DNA of 22,609 bases from Eubacterium sp. Lineage in GTDB: Bacteria; Bacillota; Clostridia; Lachnospirales; Lachnospiraceae. The translations under genes were made by a program, and so were the position numbers. The notes under the pieces are model-generated. The model searched no databases. It saw only the letters and a program-made list of their open reading frames with translations, and was not told the origin of the DNA. The DNA lies in contig DNFT01000123.1 in assembly GCA_003486385.1 (NCBI GenBank), positions 1-22,609 of the forward strand, read 5' to 3'. Below, piece by piece: positions 15,040 through 22,487 of this stretch (positions are counted from its first letter, which is position 1; each line of letters starts with the position of its first letter).

Positions 15040-16182
15040 CTACAGCAACAGGAAGGCTGCGCCGGACAATATAGCGAGAAATATAAGGTTGTATATTGTA
15101 AAGACAAGAATATACTTTCCCTTGCGTGCGTTCGGTGCGGTGCAGTAACCGCGGTATGATATTATACTTGCGAGCGAGGCGATAAGGGTTCCGAGACCTC
15201 CTATATTGACACCGTACAGCAGAGCGGAATAATTGCCGGTAAATCCCGATAAGAGTATTGCTGCGGGAACATTGCTTATGACCTGGGAGAGAACGATTCC
15301 TGCGAAGGCTTCGTGCCCGGTGATAAGATGACTCATCAGAGAGGAAACAGCGGGTATTCTTTCCATATTTCCGATAAAAACGAAAAAGCATACAAAGGTC
15401 AGAAGTAGAAAATAGTCCACCTTCGCGAACAGCTTCCTGTCGCAGAGGAAGATGACCACAGCCGTTATGATAAGCATGATGGGATATTCGATTATATGTA
15501 TGACACAGGCAATACATACCAGAAAAAGTATCAGATAAGCTATTAAACGGGCATGCCCGTCCAGATGGCTGTCCGGTACGGAGGTATCAGTGTCTATAGG
15601 CTTATTTTTCAGGAGCATAATTGCCGCCACGAGCAGTAGTGCGGATATAATCGTGAGCGGAAGCATGAGCAATAAAAATTCCTGTATAGGTATATGAAAA
15701 CCTGAGTACAGATAAAGGTTCTGCGGATTGCCTATAGGAGTTAACATGCTTCCGAGATTGGCGGCTATTGTCTGCAATGCTATCACGGGAATGAGCAGTT
15801 CGGTCATGCCTGAGGCGGTTAAAAGCATGACAGCAAATGGTACAAAGGTTATCAATGACACATCATTTGTTATGAACATTGAGCAGAAAAAGCATAAAAA
15901 TACAAGTATAAAGATAAGCTGCCGTGTGCCTCCTGCACGTCTAAGAAGCACTGACCCTAGTGACCTGAAAAGCCCAACGCTCTGCAGGCCTGCAACCACA
16001 AGCATCAGACAGAACAGCAATGATATTACCCTGTAGTCGATATAGCCGGCATAAGCTTTGTCCGGCTGCACAAAAAACATTGAAATCACAGCGAGAATGG
16101 CGGCTGCGGACAGCACGGCCTCCTTCTTTATGAATCCGGATATTTTTTTTATGATATTATTTTTTTCTGCAATTGCCGGCAT
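15040..16182 (-). CDS. Ion transporter superfamily permease (SLC13 / ArsB / CitM type)
   Basis: This 380-residue multi-pass membrane transporter has about 10-11 hydrophobic segments. It has the two-fold repeated features of the ion-transporter superfamily: an ITNDVSLITF helix hairpin and a GSMLTPIGNPQNL loop in the first half, and a SNVPAAILLS hairpin and a GGLGTLIASLASIISY loop in the second. Members move citrate, dicarboxylates, sulfate, arsenite or act as Na+/H+ antiporters; the substrate cannot be told from sequence. The start has GGAGG 7 bases before it, located within the end of the upstream 89-residue gene. Two bases separate the genes, so they are probably translationally coupled. Confidence 0.88.
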   Translation of the reverse strand: MPAIAEKNNIIKKISGFIKKEAVLSAAAILAVISMFFVQPDKAYAGYIDYRVISLLFCLMLVVAGLQSVGLFRSLGSVLLRRAGGTRQLIFILVFLCFFCSMFITNDVSLITFVPFAVMLLTASGMTELLIPVIALQTIAANLGSMLTPIGNPQNLYLYSGFHIPIQEFLLLMLPLTIISALLLVAAIMLLKNKPIDTDTSVPDSHLDGHARLIAYLILFLVCIACVIHIIEYPIMLIITAVVIFLCDRKLFAKVDYFLLLTFVCFFVFIGNMERIPAVSSLMSHLITGHEAFAGIVLSQVISNVPAAILLSGFTGNYSALLYGVNIGGLGTLIASLASIISYRGYCTAPNARKGKYILVFTIYNLIFLAILSGAAFLLL

Positions 16183-16184
16183 CT

Positions 16185-16454
16185 CTAATCCTCCTCAATA
16201 ACATGGATTTCGAGATAGTCGAAGTCTATATGTTCAACAAAGCTGTCCTGTGTGAAACGAGCCTTGCTGAATTTTTTAAAGTCATTTATGTTGATATCAA
16301 GCCATGCAGGTATCTGAAGGTCGAAGGCATGGCAGGCCTCATCAAGTGCGGAAAAAACCTTTTTTGTGCGGTTCATATCAGGGTTATCATTGCAGACTAC
16401 CATATCACGTATAAGATGATTGTGTTTAATTTCTTTTACCCATAGTCGAAACAT
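16185..16454 (-). CDS. Small conserved-type protein of unknown function
   Basis: This 89-residue soluble protein opens with a MFRLWVKEIK strand, has a helix around KKVFSALDEACHAFDL and ends in an acidic FDYLEIHVIEED tail. It resembles an uncharacterised small protein I believe is common in Lachnospiraceae; no function is known to me. The start is preceded by GAGG at only 4 bases. It is the first gene of a two-gene operon with the permease, whose ribosome site overlaps its last codons. Confidence 0.72.
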   Translation of the reverse strand: MFRLWVKEIKHNHLIRDMVVCNDNPDMNRTKKVFSALDEACHAFDLQIPAWLDININDFKKFSKARFTQDSFVEHIDFDYLEIHVIEED

Positions 16455-16501
16455 GCGTCCTCATTTCCGGCGGAGGATATCCACCATTTTTAATTAGTTC
16501 A

Positions 16502-16532
16502 TGCCGGATAACGGCATCAATTTTATATTATA
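16502..16532 (-). promoter_or_regulatory. -10 element and leader hairpin of the permease operon
   Basis: A perfect TATAAT on the minus strand (16527-16532) lies about 75 bases before the small-protein start. It is followed by a 6-bp stem-loop (ATGCCG with CGGCAT, 16502-16518) at or just after the expected start of transcription. No good -35 is visible. The hairpin could be an operator or a leader structure. Confidence 0.4.
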
Positions 16533-16575
16533 ACCGTAAAAGTTAATTGTGCATATATATTTTTTTATTATGCAA

Positions 16576-16604
16576 TTGAAAAAAAGCTGTGGATTCTGTA
16601 AAAT
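16576..16604 (+). promoter_or_regulatory. Promoter of the PfoR-like gene
   Basis: TTGAAA (16576-16581), a 17-base spacer and TAAAAT (16599-16604) form a good sigma-A-type promoter 60 bases before the start codon, divergent from the permease operon. Confidence 0.7.
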
Positions 16605-16664
16605 ATAGAAGGTGTAATGGACAAAATAGAATAAAAGCTTTATTTTGATGGGGGTCAGAATAAT

Positions 16665-17693
16665 ATGAAGAAAGTACTTAAGAAGATTTTTATTGATGGA
16701 TTCACGGGGATGACGCAGGGAATGTTTGTGACTCTTATTATGGGGACTGCATTTGTCCAGATTGGAACGTGGATTGGCGGATACATTGGAGCGCAATTTA
16801 TTATATTCGGCAATATTGCCAGACTGCTCACCGGAGCCGGGATAGGCGTGGGGGTGGCAGCTATGTTCGGTGCGGATTCACTTGTGACTGTTTCGGCAGC
16901 AATAACAGGAATGCTTGGAGCGTTTCACGGATTAGGGTCGACGGCACTTGGAAATTCCGGGGAGCCGCTGGGTGCGTTTATTGCTGCCTATATAGCCATA
17001 GAAATTGGAATGCTTATATCGCAAAAAACAAGCTTCAGCCTCATATTGACGCCGTTTGCTTCAATATTGTCTGGAGCACTTGTCGGATACTTTGCTACAC
17101 CATATATAACAAGGTTTATATACTGGATTGTAGGTCTTGCCAGCTATAATGTTGCTGCTTCACCGATTATAGGTGGAATAGTTGTGGCAGTTCTGTTCTC
17201 ACTGTTTGCTGTAATGCCGCTTAACCTTCCGGCACTTGCCATGTCACTGGGACTTTCCGGTGTGGCAGCAGGTGCGGCGACTATCGGGGTATGCTGCAGC
17301 ATGGTTGGATTTGCCGTTTCCGGATATCGTGACAATAAGCTTGGAGGTGTATTTGCACACGGCTTCGGTTCAGCAGTATTACAGTTTCCGAATGTACTTA
17401 AAAGACCGCTTATTCTTATACCCTCTATAATATCAAGTGCAATATTAGGACCGTTCGGAGCCGCACTTTTAAAGCTGTCCGATACCGCCTATGGAGCGGG
17501 AACAGGTTCGCTTGTTATGATTGGCCAGTTCGAGACATGGCGCTGCATGGTTCCGGGAACACCTGTGCCTATCGTTGTAATAGAAATCTTTCTCATGCAT
17601 TTCCTGCTTCCTGGGTTACTCTGTCTGGCGGTCAGTGAAGTAATGAGAAAGCTTAACTGGATTAAAAAAGGAGATATGAGGCTTTTGCACTGA
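16665..17693 (+). CDS. PfoR-like PTS_EIIC_2 membrane protein
   Basis: This 342-residue, very hydrophobic protein has about 9-10 membrane segments with many Gly/Ala-rich helices. The pattern matches the PfoR / PTS_EIIC_2 family, whose founding member was named as a regulator of perfringolysin in Clostridium perfringens. No IIA or IIB phosphorylation domains are present in the protein or next to it, so whether it transports a sugar is unknown. GGGGGT lies about 11 bases before the ATG. Its last 78 bases overlap, on the opposite strand, the end of yyaC, and no terminator lies between them. Confidence 0.82.
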   Translation: MKKVLKKIFIDGFTGMTQGMFVTLIMGTAFVQIGTWIGGYIGAQFIIFGNIARLLTGAGIGVGVAAMFGADSLVTVSAAITGMLGAFHGLGSTALGNSGEPLGAFIAAYIAIEIGMLISQKTSFSLILTPFASILSGALVGYFATPYITRFIYWIVGLASYNVAASPIIGGIVVAVLFSLFAVMPLNLPALAMSLGLSGVAAGAATIGVCCSMVGFAVSGYRDNKLGGVFAHGFGSAVLQFPNVLKRPLILIPSIISSAILGPFGAALLKLSDTAYGAGTGSLVMIGQFETWRCMVPGTPVPIVVIEIFLMHFLLPGLLCLAVSEVMRKLNWIKKGDMRLLH

Positions 17694-18269
17694 ATGTATT
17701 GGGTCAAGACAGTAAAGAAGTCCGGTTACGATAATGTCCGCAAGCTCCATTACAACATTGAGCCTTGTGGTCTGCAAAAGCATCGGATCATTGGTTCCGG
17801 ATAGATTCACTATCCCGGTAATATGAAGATCCCCAACATCAGGCAGCTGCTTGTTAACTCCAAGCCCGGGTTTCAGAGGACCTGTTCCGACAGTGACATA
17901 GCCGATATGGCCTTGCGTTCCTAACGAGGCGTCCACCGCAATACAGAAGGGCTTGCTGTGTCTGAAATATATCTCGGACAATATACTTTCAAGGTTGGTT
18001 GCGTGTACAGGGGATGACAGTGTTCCGTACACGGTAATACCATTTTTTTGCTGCTTTTTTCCGCTTTTTCGGAGAGCCTTGGACAGCTTATAGCCGACAA
18101 TCGGTCCGAGACTGTCACCGGTAGAACGGTCTGTCCCGATACAGATAATGATGACATCGTCAAGCGGACGGTCGGTTTTTAGCAGCAGCTCGGTAAGCTG
18201 TACACCGATTTTACATGCTGCGTTAGGTTTGGAAGTGTCAAAATAATAATTTTCGGTTAATGTTTTCAT
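17616..18269 (-). CDS. yyaC: YyaC-family sporulation protein (GPR protease-like fold)
   Basis: This 217-residue protein (from this start) is related to the germination protease GPR and expected in the developing spore. The GPR-type Asp motifs are present: CIGTDRSTGDSLGP (about residues 51-64) and a later FCIAVDASLG. The C-terminal 25 or so residues appear as an extension and are encoded inside the convergent PfoR-like gene. The ATG at 18269 has no ribosome site; an in-frame TTG at 18296 is also weak and would add 9 residues. A sporulation-type promoter ends 7 bases before this ATG, which suggests a leaderless start. The family call is firm; the start is not. Confidence 0.87.
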   Translation of the reverse strand: MKTLTENYYFDTSKPNAACKIGVQLTELLLKTDRPLDDVIIICIGTDRSTGDSLGPIVGYKLSKALRKSGKKQQKNGITVYGTLSSPVHATNLESILSEIYFRHSKPFCIAVDASLGTQGHIGYVTVGTGPLKPGLGVNKQLPDVGDLHITGIVNLSGTNDPMLLQTTRLNVVMELADIIVTGLLYCLDPIHSVQKPHISFFNPVKLSHYFTDRQTE

Positions 18270-18275
18270 ACTGGA

Positions 18276-18305
18276 ATTATATGTAGACTGGGACAACTTT
18301 ATTCA
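18276..18305 (-). promoter_or_regulatory. Sporulation-sigma-like promoter of yyaC
   Basis: On the minus strand TGAATA (18300-18305), a 16-base spacer and CATATAAT (18276-18283) resemble the sigma-F/G and sigma-E consensus patterns (TGnATA or ATA at -35, CATA-type -10). Transcription would start at or beside the ATG at 18269. B. subtilis yyaC is a forespore gene, which agrees. Confidence 0.5.
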
Positions 18306-18387
18306 ATATACATTTGATAACGGAGATTTATTGCGAAAAAACACTTAAAAAGTCGCAAAAAAATAATGCACATGAGGATAGAAAATG

Positions 18388-18434
18388 GTAAACTGATAAT
18401 GTTTACAGCCGGGATAGAGGAGTACCGCCTCTAT
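18388..18434 (+). other. Two inverted repeats in the leader of the LysM gene
   Basis: GTAAAC-7-GTTTAC (18388-18406) and ATAGAGG-7-CCTCTAT (18414-18434) are perfect inverted repeats, 50-96 bases before the LysM gene start. The first could be an operator, the second an mRNA stem-loop. I could not match them to a known riboswitch, and no clear -35/-10 pair was found, so the promoter is unplaced. Confidence 0.45.
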
Positions 18435-18483
18435 TGGACGGATTTGGCAGACACAGATATGCGGTGCGGAAATGAGGTTAAGT

Positions 18484-19659
18484 GTGAAGGAACATATTGT
18501 AAAAAAGAATGATAATCACGAGCTCCCTAAGAATATACGTCAGGTTGGAGATCTGGATTTAGATAAAAGGGTGTATATTGAGGACTATGCATTTTCATTT
18601 ATAAAAGAAACAGATATAGATGAGGACGATGAGGGAAAAGTCGGAATACTTTTAGGAGAGGAAAAGAACATACAGGGGGAGATATATACTTTTGTGTATG
18701 CTGCCATGGAAGTACAGAATGCGTCGGTTTATGATGGAAAGGTAAGCTTCACGCAGGAGACATGGCCGCTTGTTGAAGCTAATTGTGCTGCATATTTTCC
18801 GGGAATGAGTATGGTGGGCTGGTATCTGGTCTCCTCTGGCATAAGACCTGAGAATAATGAGGCGCTTGAAAGAGTACATTCGGATTCCATAGGACGTTAT
18901 AAGGCATTTATGTATGTCAATCCTACCGAGCGGACTGAGGAAATATACAGCTGCTTTGACGGTGGACTTGAATGTCTTGATGGATATGTAGTATACTTTG
19001 ACAAAAATGAGCAGATGCAAAGATATATGGCTGATGTGGACAGCCGGAGAAAGAAAACAGCGGTCGACGAGGCAGCGGTGAAGAGGTACAGGCAGATTAT
19101 GAAGGAAAATAAAAATGAACCAAAGGCAAAACAGCAGTTATCGATTATGTATGCACTAAGCGCAATATTAGTTATATTCGTTCTTGTAGCCGGAGCGGCG
19201 AGACTTCAGTCTGAAAAGAATGCAGTTAATAATGACAATGTTATTGAAAGCGGTGGAGATTATGTGGACAATACATCAGCCGTGAATGCAACACCTTCAG
19301 CGGTTCAGGATGAGACACTCAATGTTGACTATGCGAACGGAAATGTTGACACAACGCAGGCTCCTTCGGATGATGTACAGGAGGAGATTACAAGCAGTGT
19401 TGAGGAGGACACCACTCCTGCTGAGACTGAAACCGAGACAGAACAGGTAACTGAGCCTGTGTCGGAGGAGACAACACCGCAGGAGACAACAGCGTCACAC
19501 AAGACTTATATTGTACAGGACGGTGATACACTTTATGGAATTATAAAGAGGGAATATGGAAGCGAGGATCCGCAGAAGCTTCAGGAACTCTTTGATTTAA
19601 ACGGAATCACGGACGGTGGTAATTCCATCGCACCGGGGGATGAGCTTATTCTTCCGTAA
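18484..19659 (+). CDS. LysM membrane protein with cytoplasmic degenerate MPN-like domain
   Basis: This 391-residue protein is predicted as a type II membrane protein. The N-terminal part (about 20-185) has an MPN/JAMM-like pattern: VGILLG (53-58), then a MVGWYLVSSG stretch (about 110-119) where active JAMM proteases have GWYHSHP, followed by a FMYVNPTE strand. The zinc-binding His residues are absent, so it resembles the non-catalytic MPN domains of CSN6 or Rpn8. One membrane helix lies at about 219-241. An acidic Thr/Glu-rich linker leads to a C-terminal LysM domain (340-391), which binds peptidoglycan outside the cell. The GTG start has GAGG 6 bases before it; an ATG at 18472 lacks a good site. 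A DUF5711 gene follows after 24 bases. Confidence 0.75.
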   Translation: MKEHIVKKNDNHELPKNIRQVGDLDLDKRVYIEDYAFSFIKETDIDEDDEGKVGILLGEEKNIQGEIYTFVYAAMEVQNASVYDGKVSFTQETWPLVEANCAAYFPGMSMVGWYLVSSGIRPENNEALERVHSDSIGRYKAFMYVNPTERTEEIYSCFDGGLECLDGYVVYFDKNEQMQRYMADVDSRRKKTAVDEAAVKRYRQIMKENKNEPKAKQQLSIMYALSAILVIFVLVAGAARLQSEKNAVNNDNVIESGGDYVDNTSAVNATPSAVQDETLNVDYANGNVDTTQAPSDDVQEEITSSVEEDTTPAETETETEQVTEPVSEETTPQETTASHKTYIVQDGDTLYGIIKREYGSEDPQKLQELFDLNGITDGGNSIAPGDELILP

Positions 19660-19683
19660 AAGAGTAAGGTTAGGAATGATTAT

Positions 19684-20814
19684 ATGTCAAAAAAGATTAA
19701 GGTTTTGATAGTGGTGGCGGCACTTATCGCAGTGTTTGCAGTGGGAGCCTATTTTGTGCGGATCTATGCTTTCAGGGAAACTGTATATACAGGTTACACA
19801 ACACTTCAGTCAACAGACAGGGCGGACAGCAGAACAGCATCGTATGTGGAGTATGGTGACGGCTTTCTGAGATATAGTAAGGATGGGATAGCGTATTATA
19901 ATGCAGACAATGTTCCTCAATGGAATGCCTCTTACGAGCTTTCGCAGCCTGTAGTTGACATAAGGGAGGACTATTGTGCTGTTGCCGGAATTGGCGGTTC
20001 ATGGGTATATGTATTTAACAAGGCGGGTTCAGTCATGTCCGTAGACACAGTGCTGCCTATTGCGGCGATGAGCGTAGCGGCGAATGGCTGCGTTGCTGTA
20101 ATGCTGGAAGACGGAAACACGCAGTATATCGATATGTATGATACTGCAGGGGATAAGGCTTATCGTATAAAAACCAATATAAGCGGAAACGGAATCCCGA
20201 TGTCAATAAGCATATCAAACGATGCGGTTAAGCTTATGGTGGCATATACGGATATTGAAAACAATGATATATCGACAAGCATAGCATTCTATAATTTTGG
20301 AGAAGTCGGAAAGAATATGTCTGAGAGACTGGTTGGAGGGTTTGATCAGTATGACGGAATGCTCGTGCCAAAGGTGCAGTTTTTGACGGCGGACACAGCC
20401 ATAGCCGTCGCAACAGGAAAACTCAGCATATACAGCATTACCCAGTATCCTAAGCTTATGACGGATATTGTTTTTGACAATGAACTACATGGAATATTTT
20501 ATTCGTCAAAATATATAGGCTTGATATTTCCGAATCATGAATCGGGATATCCATACCGGATACTTGTGTATGATTTAAAGGGAAACCTGACAGGAACTAT
20601 TCCTGTCGCTACAGATTATAAAAAATACTGTTTCGTGAAGGACAATGTCCTTATGTATGATGACAATGATGTGCGCATGCTGGACTTTAACGGAGCGGAA
20701 CGCTTCGCCTGCACCTTCGATATGGCGATTGACAGCCTTGTGCCTGTGTCAGGTGATGATGTGTATGTGTATATCAATTCGAGAAAGGTGCAGAAGATAA
20801 AGCTTACGGAATAA
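19684..20814 (+). CDS. DUF5711-type membrane-anchored beta-propeller-like protein
   Basis: This 376-residue protein has a Lys-rich N-terminus and a hydrophobic signal-anchor at about residues 5-28. The rest is an extracellular beta-rich region of repeated strands (for example GGSWVYVFNKAG, YPYRILVYDLKGN, NDVRMLDFNGAE) as in beta-propellers. It matches my memory of DUF5711 family proteins of Lachnospiraceae; function unknown. An AGGA site lies 8 bases before the ATG. It sits 24 bases after the LysM gene and is probably cotranscribed, suggesting the two act together at the cell envelope. Confidence 0.78.
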   Translation: MSKKIKVLIVVAALIAVFAVGAYFVRIYAFRETVYTGYTTLQSTDRADSRTASYVEYGDGFLRYSKDGIAYYNADNVPQWNASYELSQPVVDIREDYCAVAGIGGSWVYVFNKAGSVMSVDTVLPIAAMSVAANGCVAVMLEDGNTQYIDMYDTAGDKAYRIKTNISGNGIPMSISISNDAVKLMVAYTDIENNDISTSIAFYNFGEVGKNMSERLVGGFDQYDGMLVPKVQFLTADTAIAVATGKLSIYSITQYPKLMTDIVFDNELHGIFYSSKYIGLIFPNHESGYPYRILVYDLKGNLTGTIPVATDYKKYCFVKDNVLMYDDNDVRMLDFNGAERFACTFDMAIDSLVPVSGDDVYVYINSRKVQKIKLTE

Positions 20815-20852
20815 TCTGAAATTAAAAAAATATAGAAAATATAAAAAAGGTA

Positions 20853-20881
20853 TTGACATCAGCAGCATTACTTGGTATACT
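20853..20881 (+). promoter_or_regulatory. Promoter of tRNA-Cys
   Basis: TTGACA, a 17-base spacer and TATACT (20876-20881) form a near-consensus promoter 20 bases before the tRNA. Confidence 0.85.
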
Positions 20882-20901
20882 GTAAAAGCTGTTGATGACA
20901 T

Positions 20902-20972
20902 GGCGACTTAGCCAAGTGGTAAGGCGTGGGACTGCAACTCCCTGATCGTTGGTTCGAGTCCGACAGTCGCCT
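20902..20972 (+). tRNA. tRNA-Cys (anticodon GCA)
   Basis: The cloverleaf is complete. The acceptor stem GGCGACT pairs with AGTCGCC, the anticodon stem TGGGA/TCCCT region holds loop CTGCAAC, and the T arm is GTTGG-TTCGAGT-CCGAC. The 71-base length is short but usual for this tRNA. CCA is not encoded. It has its own promoter and terminator. Confidence 0.95.
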
Positions 20973-20989
20973 CTTTTGCAGCAGCATGG

Positions 20990-21021
20990 AATCCTGAAGA
21001 TTGATTATCTTCAGGATTTTT
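20990..21021 (+). terminator. Terminator of tRNA-Cys
   Basis: A perfect 12-bp stem (20990-21001 with 21007-21018) and 5-base loop run into five T, 18 bases after the tRNA. Confidence 0.92.
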
Positions 21022-21075
21022 AAGTTGATAAGTTACATTATTTAAGATATATCAATTAAGGCGCGGGGTATAAGT

Positions 21076-21264
21076 ATGGAATTCGCTTTGGGTGATATTA
21101 TTACAATGAAGAAGCCACATCCATGCGGATGCAGGGACTGGGAGATTCTTCGTGTAGGAGCTGATTTTAGACTCAGGTGTGTGGGGTGCGGTCATCAGGT
21201 TATGCTGCCACGCAGACTTGTGGAAAAGAATTTCAGGGGCTTTGTGAAAAAAACACTTGCATAA
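21076..21264 (+). CDS. DUF951 family small zinc-ribbon-like protein
   Basis: This 62-residue cytoplasmic protein has a CGC pair (residues 17-19) and a CVGC pair (35-38), likely a metal site, with GDI and KKPHPCG motifs typical of DUF951. Its function is unknown; the family (YyzM in B. subtilis) is usually found beside ychF or rpsF, as here. A GCGGGG ribosome site precedes the ATG. It lies about 100 bases before rpsF. Confidence 0.88.
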   Translation: MEFALGDIITMKKPHPCGCRDWEILRVGADFRLRCVGCGHQVMLPRRLVEKNFRGFVKKTLA

Positions 21265-21294
21265 TCCGAATGTATATGGTAACATCTACATTTG

Positions 21295-21343
21295 TGATAT
21301 ATTATTTATTTCCTTGCTCTGTACACAGGTTACAGGGCCAGAG
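21295..21343 (+). promoter_or_regulatory. Promoter and leader stem-loop of rpsF-ssb-rpsR
   Basis: An extended -10 (TG-A-TATATT, 21295-21303) lacks a clear -35. Downstream, CTCTG (21317-21321) pairs with CAGAG (21339-21343), with inner pairing CTGT/ACAG. Other Firmicutes bind the S6:S18 complex to a structured rpsF leader, so autoregulation is plausible, but I cannot confirm the known motif here. Confidence 0.4.
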
Positions 21344-21366
21344 ACCATAAGGAGGTACAAGAAAGC

Positions 21367-21654
21367 ATGAACAAGTACGAATTAACAGTTGTTATCAGTG
21401 CTAAGTTAGAGGACGAGGCAAGACTTGCTACACTTGAGAAGGTGAAGGATATGATCGTTCGTTTTGGCGGCACTGTAACTAATGTGAACGATTGGGGAAA
21501 GAAGAAGCTTGCTTATGATATTCAGAAGATGAGCGAAGCATTCTATACTTTCGTTGAGTTTGATGCACCTGCTACTGCACCGGCAGAGCTTGAGGCACAG
21601 CTTCGTATCATGGACGGCGTTGTAAGATATCTTTGCGTTTCCGTAGAGGCATAA
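21367..21654 (+). CDS. rpsF: 30S ribosomal protein S6
   Basis: This 95-residue small-subunit protein pairs with S18 in the platform. The ferredoxin-like fold is evident: MNKYELTVVISAKL at the start, a GKKKLAYDI strand and the RIMDGVVRYL helix. It has the usual family length. A strong AAGGAGG lies before the ATG with a somewhat long spacing. It is first in the classical rpsF-ssb-rpsR operon. Confidence 0.97.
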   Translation: MNKYELTVVISAKLEDEARLATLEKVKDMIVRFGGTVTNVNDWGKKKLAYDIQKMSEAFYTFVEFDAPATAPAELEAQLRIMDGVVRYLCVSVEA

Positions 21655-21688
21655 TCTTGTGACAGATAATCCGAAAGGAGAATAGTCT

Positions 21689-22147
21689 ATGAATAAAGTA
21701 ATTTTGATGGGTAGATTGACAAGGGATCCGGATGTGCGTGTCAGCACAGGCGAGAGACAGATGTCAATTGCAAGATATACACTGGCAGTTGACCGTAGAG
21801 GCAGAAGAACCGATAACGGCGGAGAGCAGACAGCGGATTTCATATCCTGCGTTGCGTTTGACCGTGCGGCTGAATTTGCTGAGAAGTATTTCCATCAGGG
21901 AATGAGAGTATTGATTACAGGTCGTATCCAGACCGGAAGTTATACTAACAAGGACGGCCAGAAGGTATATACAACAGATGTTATTGTAGAGGATCAGGAA
22001 TTTGCGGACAGTAAGGGCGCAGGTTCCGGCGATAACGGAGGCTTTGCACCGGGCAGCAGACCAATGCCTGCTGCGGCAGCACCGGCTGATGGTTTTATGA
22101 ACCTTCCAATCGGTGTTGAGGATGAAGGTCTTCCATTCGGCAACTAA
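21689..22147 (+). CDS. ssb: Single-stranded DNA-binding protein
   Basis: This 152-residue SSB protects single-stranded DNA in replication and repair. The N-terminal OB fold (1-106) starts MNKVILMGRLTRDP and contains DFISCVAFDRAAEF and GRIQTGSY segments. A flexible Gly/Ala/Pro linker follows. The acidic tip reads DEGLPFGN, so the partner-binding LPF motif is two residues from the end rather than terminal and less acidic than the usual DDDLPF. AAAGGAG precedes the ATG. It is cotranscribed with rpsF and rpsR. Confidence 0.96.
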   Translation: MNKVILMGRLTRDPDVRVSTGERQMSIARYTLAVDRRGRRTDNGGEQTADFISCVAFDRAAEFAEKYFHQGMRVLITGRIQTGSYTNKDGQKVYTTDVIVEDQEFADSKGAGSGDNGGFAPGSRPMPAAAAPADGFMNLPIGVEDEGLPFGN

Positions 22148-22169
22148 ATTTTATAAGGAGGTCACAACA

Positions 22170-22436
22170 ATGCCAAATACCAGAGAAAATAAGTCTTCCG
22201 ACGCTCCAATGAAGAAGAAGCTTGGTCGCAGAAGAAAAAAGGTTTGCGTATTCTGCGGAGACAAGAATGGCGTTATTGATTATAAGGATGTTAATAAGTT
22301 AAAGAGATATGTATCTGAGAGAGGTAAGATTCTTCCTAGAAGAATTACAGGAAACTGTGCAAAGCATCAGAGAGCTCTTACTGTTGCAGTTAAGAGAGCA
22401 CGTCATATCGCTTTAATGCCATACACATTAGATTAA
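22170..22436 (+). CDS. rpsR: 30S ribosomal protein S18, zinc-binding form
   Basis: This 88-residue small-subunit protein partners S6. The core RRITGNCAKHQR and KRARHIALMPY segments are typical. C26 and C29 (CVFC) with Cys and His in GNCAKH form a zinc site, the 'C+' form. The start at 22170 has AGGAGG 8 bases before it; an in-frame ATG at 22113 lies inside ssb and is rejected. It is last in the operon, before a strong terminator. Confidence 0.97.
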   Translation: MPNTRENKSSDAPMKKKLGRRRKKVCVFCGDKNGVIDYKDVNKLKRYVSERGKILPRRITGNCAKHQRALTVAVKRARHIALMPYTLD

Positions 22437-22453
22437 TTTAAGACGTATAACAG

Positions 22454-22487
22454 AAGGCACTTCCTGCTTGGCGGGAAGTGCCTTTTT
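22454..22487 (+). terminator. Terminator of rpsF-ssb-rpsR
   Basis: A 14-bp stem with one G-U pair (22454-22467 with 22471-22484), a 3-base loop and a T run, 17 bases after rpsR. The remaining bases to the window end hold no gene that I can see. Confidence 0.93.

Noticed and set aside
14975..15517. 180-codon minus-strand frame overlapping the permease
   Set aside because: The permease frame has clear membrane segments and family motifs; this frame is Arg/Tyr-rich and runs through the terminator hairpin.
15728..16036. Plus-strand frame of 102 codons
   Set aside because: Antisense to the permease, without ribosome site or recognisable features.
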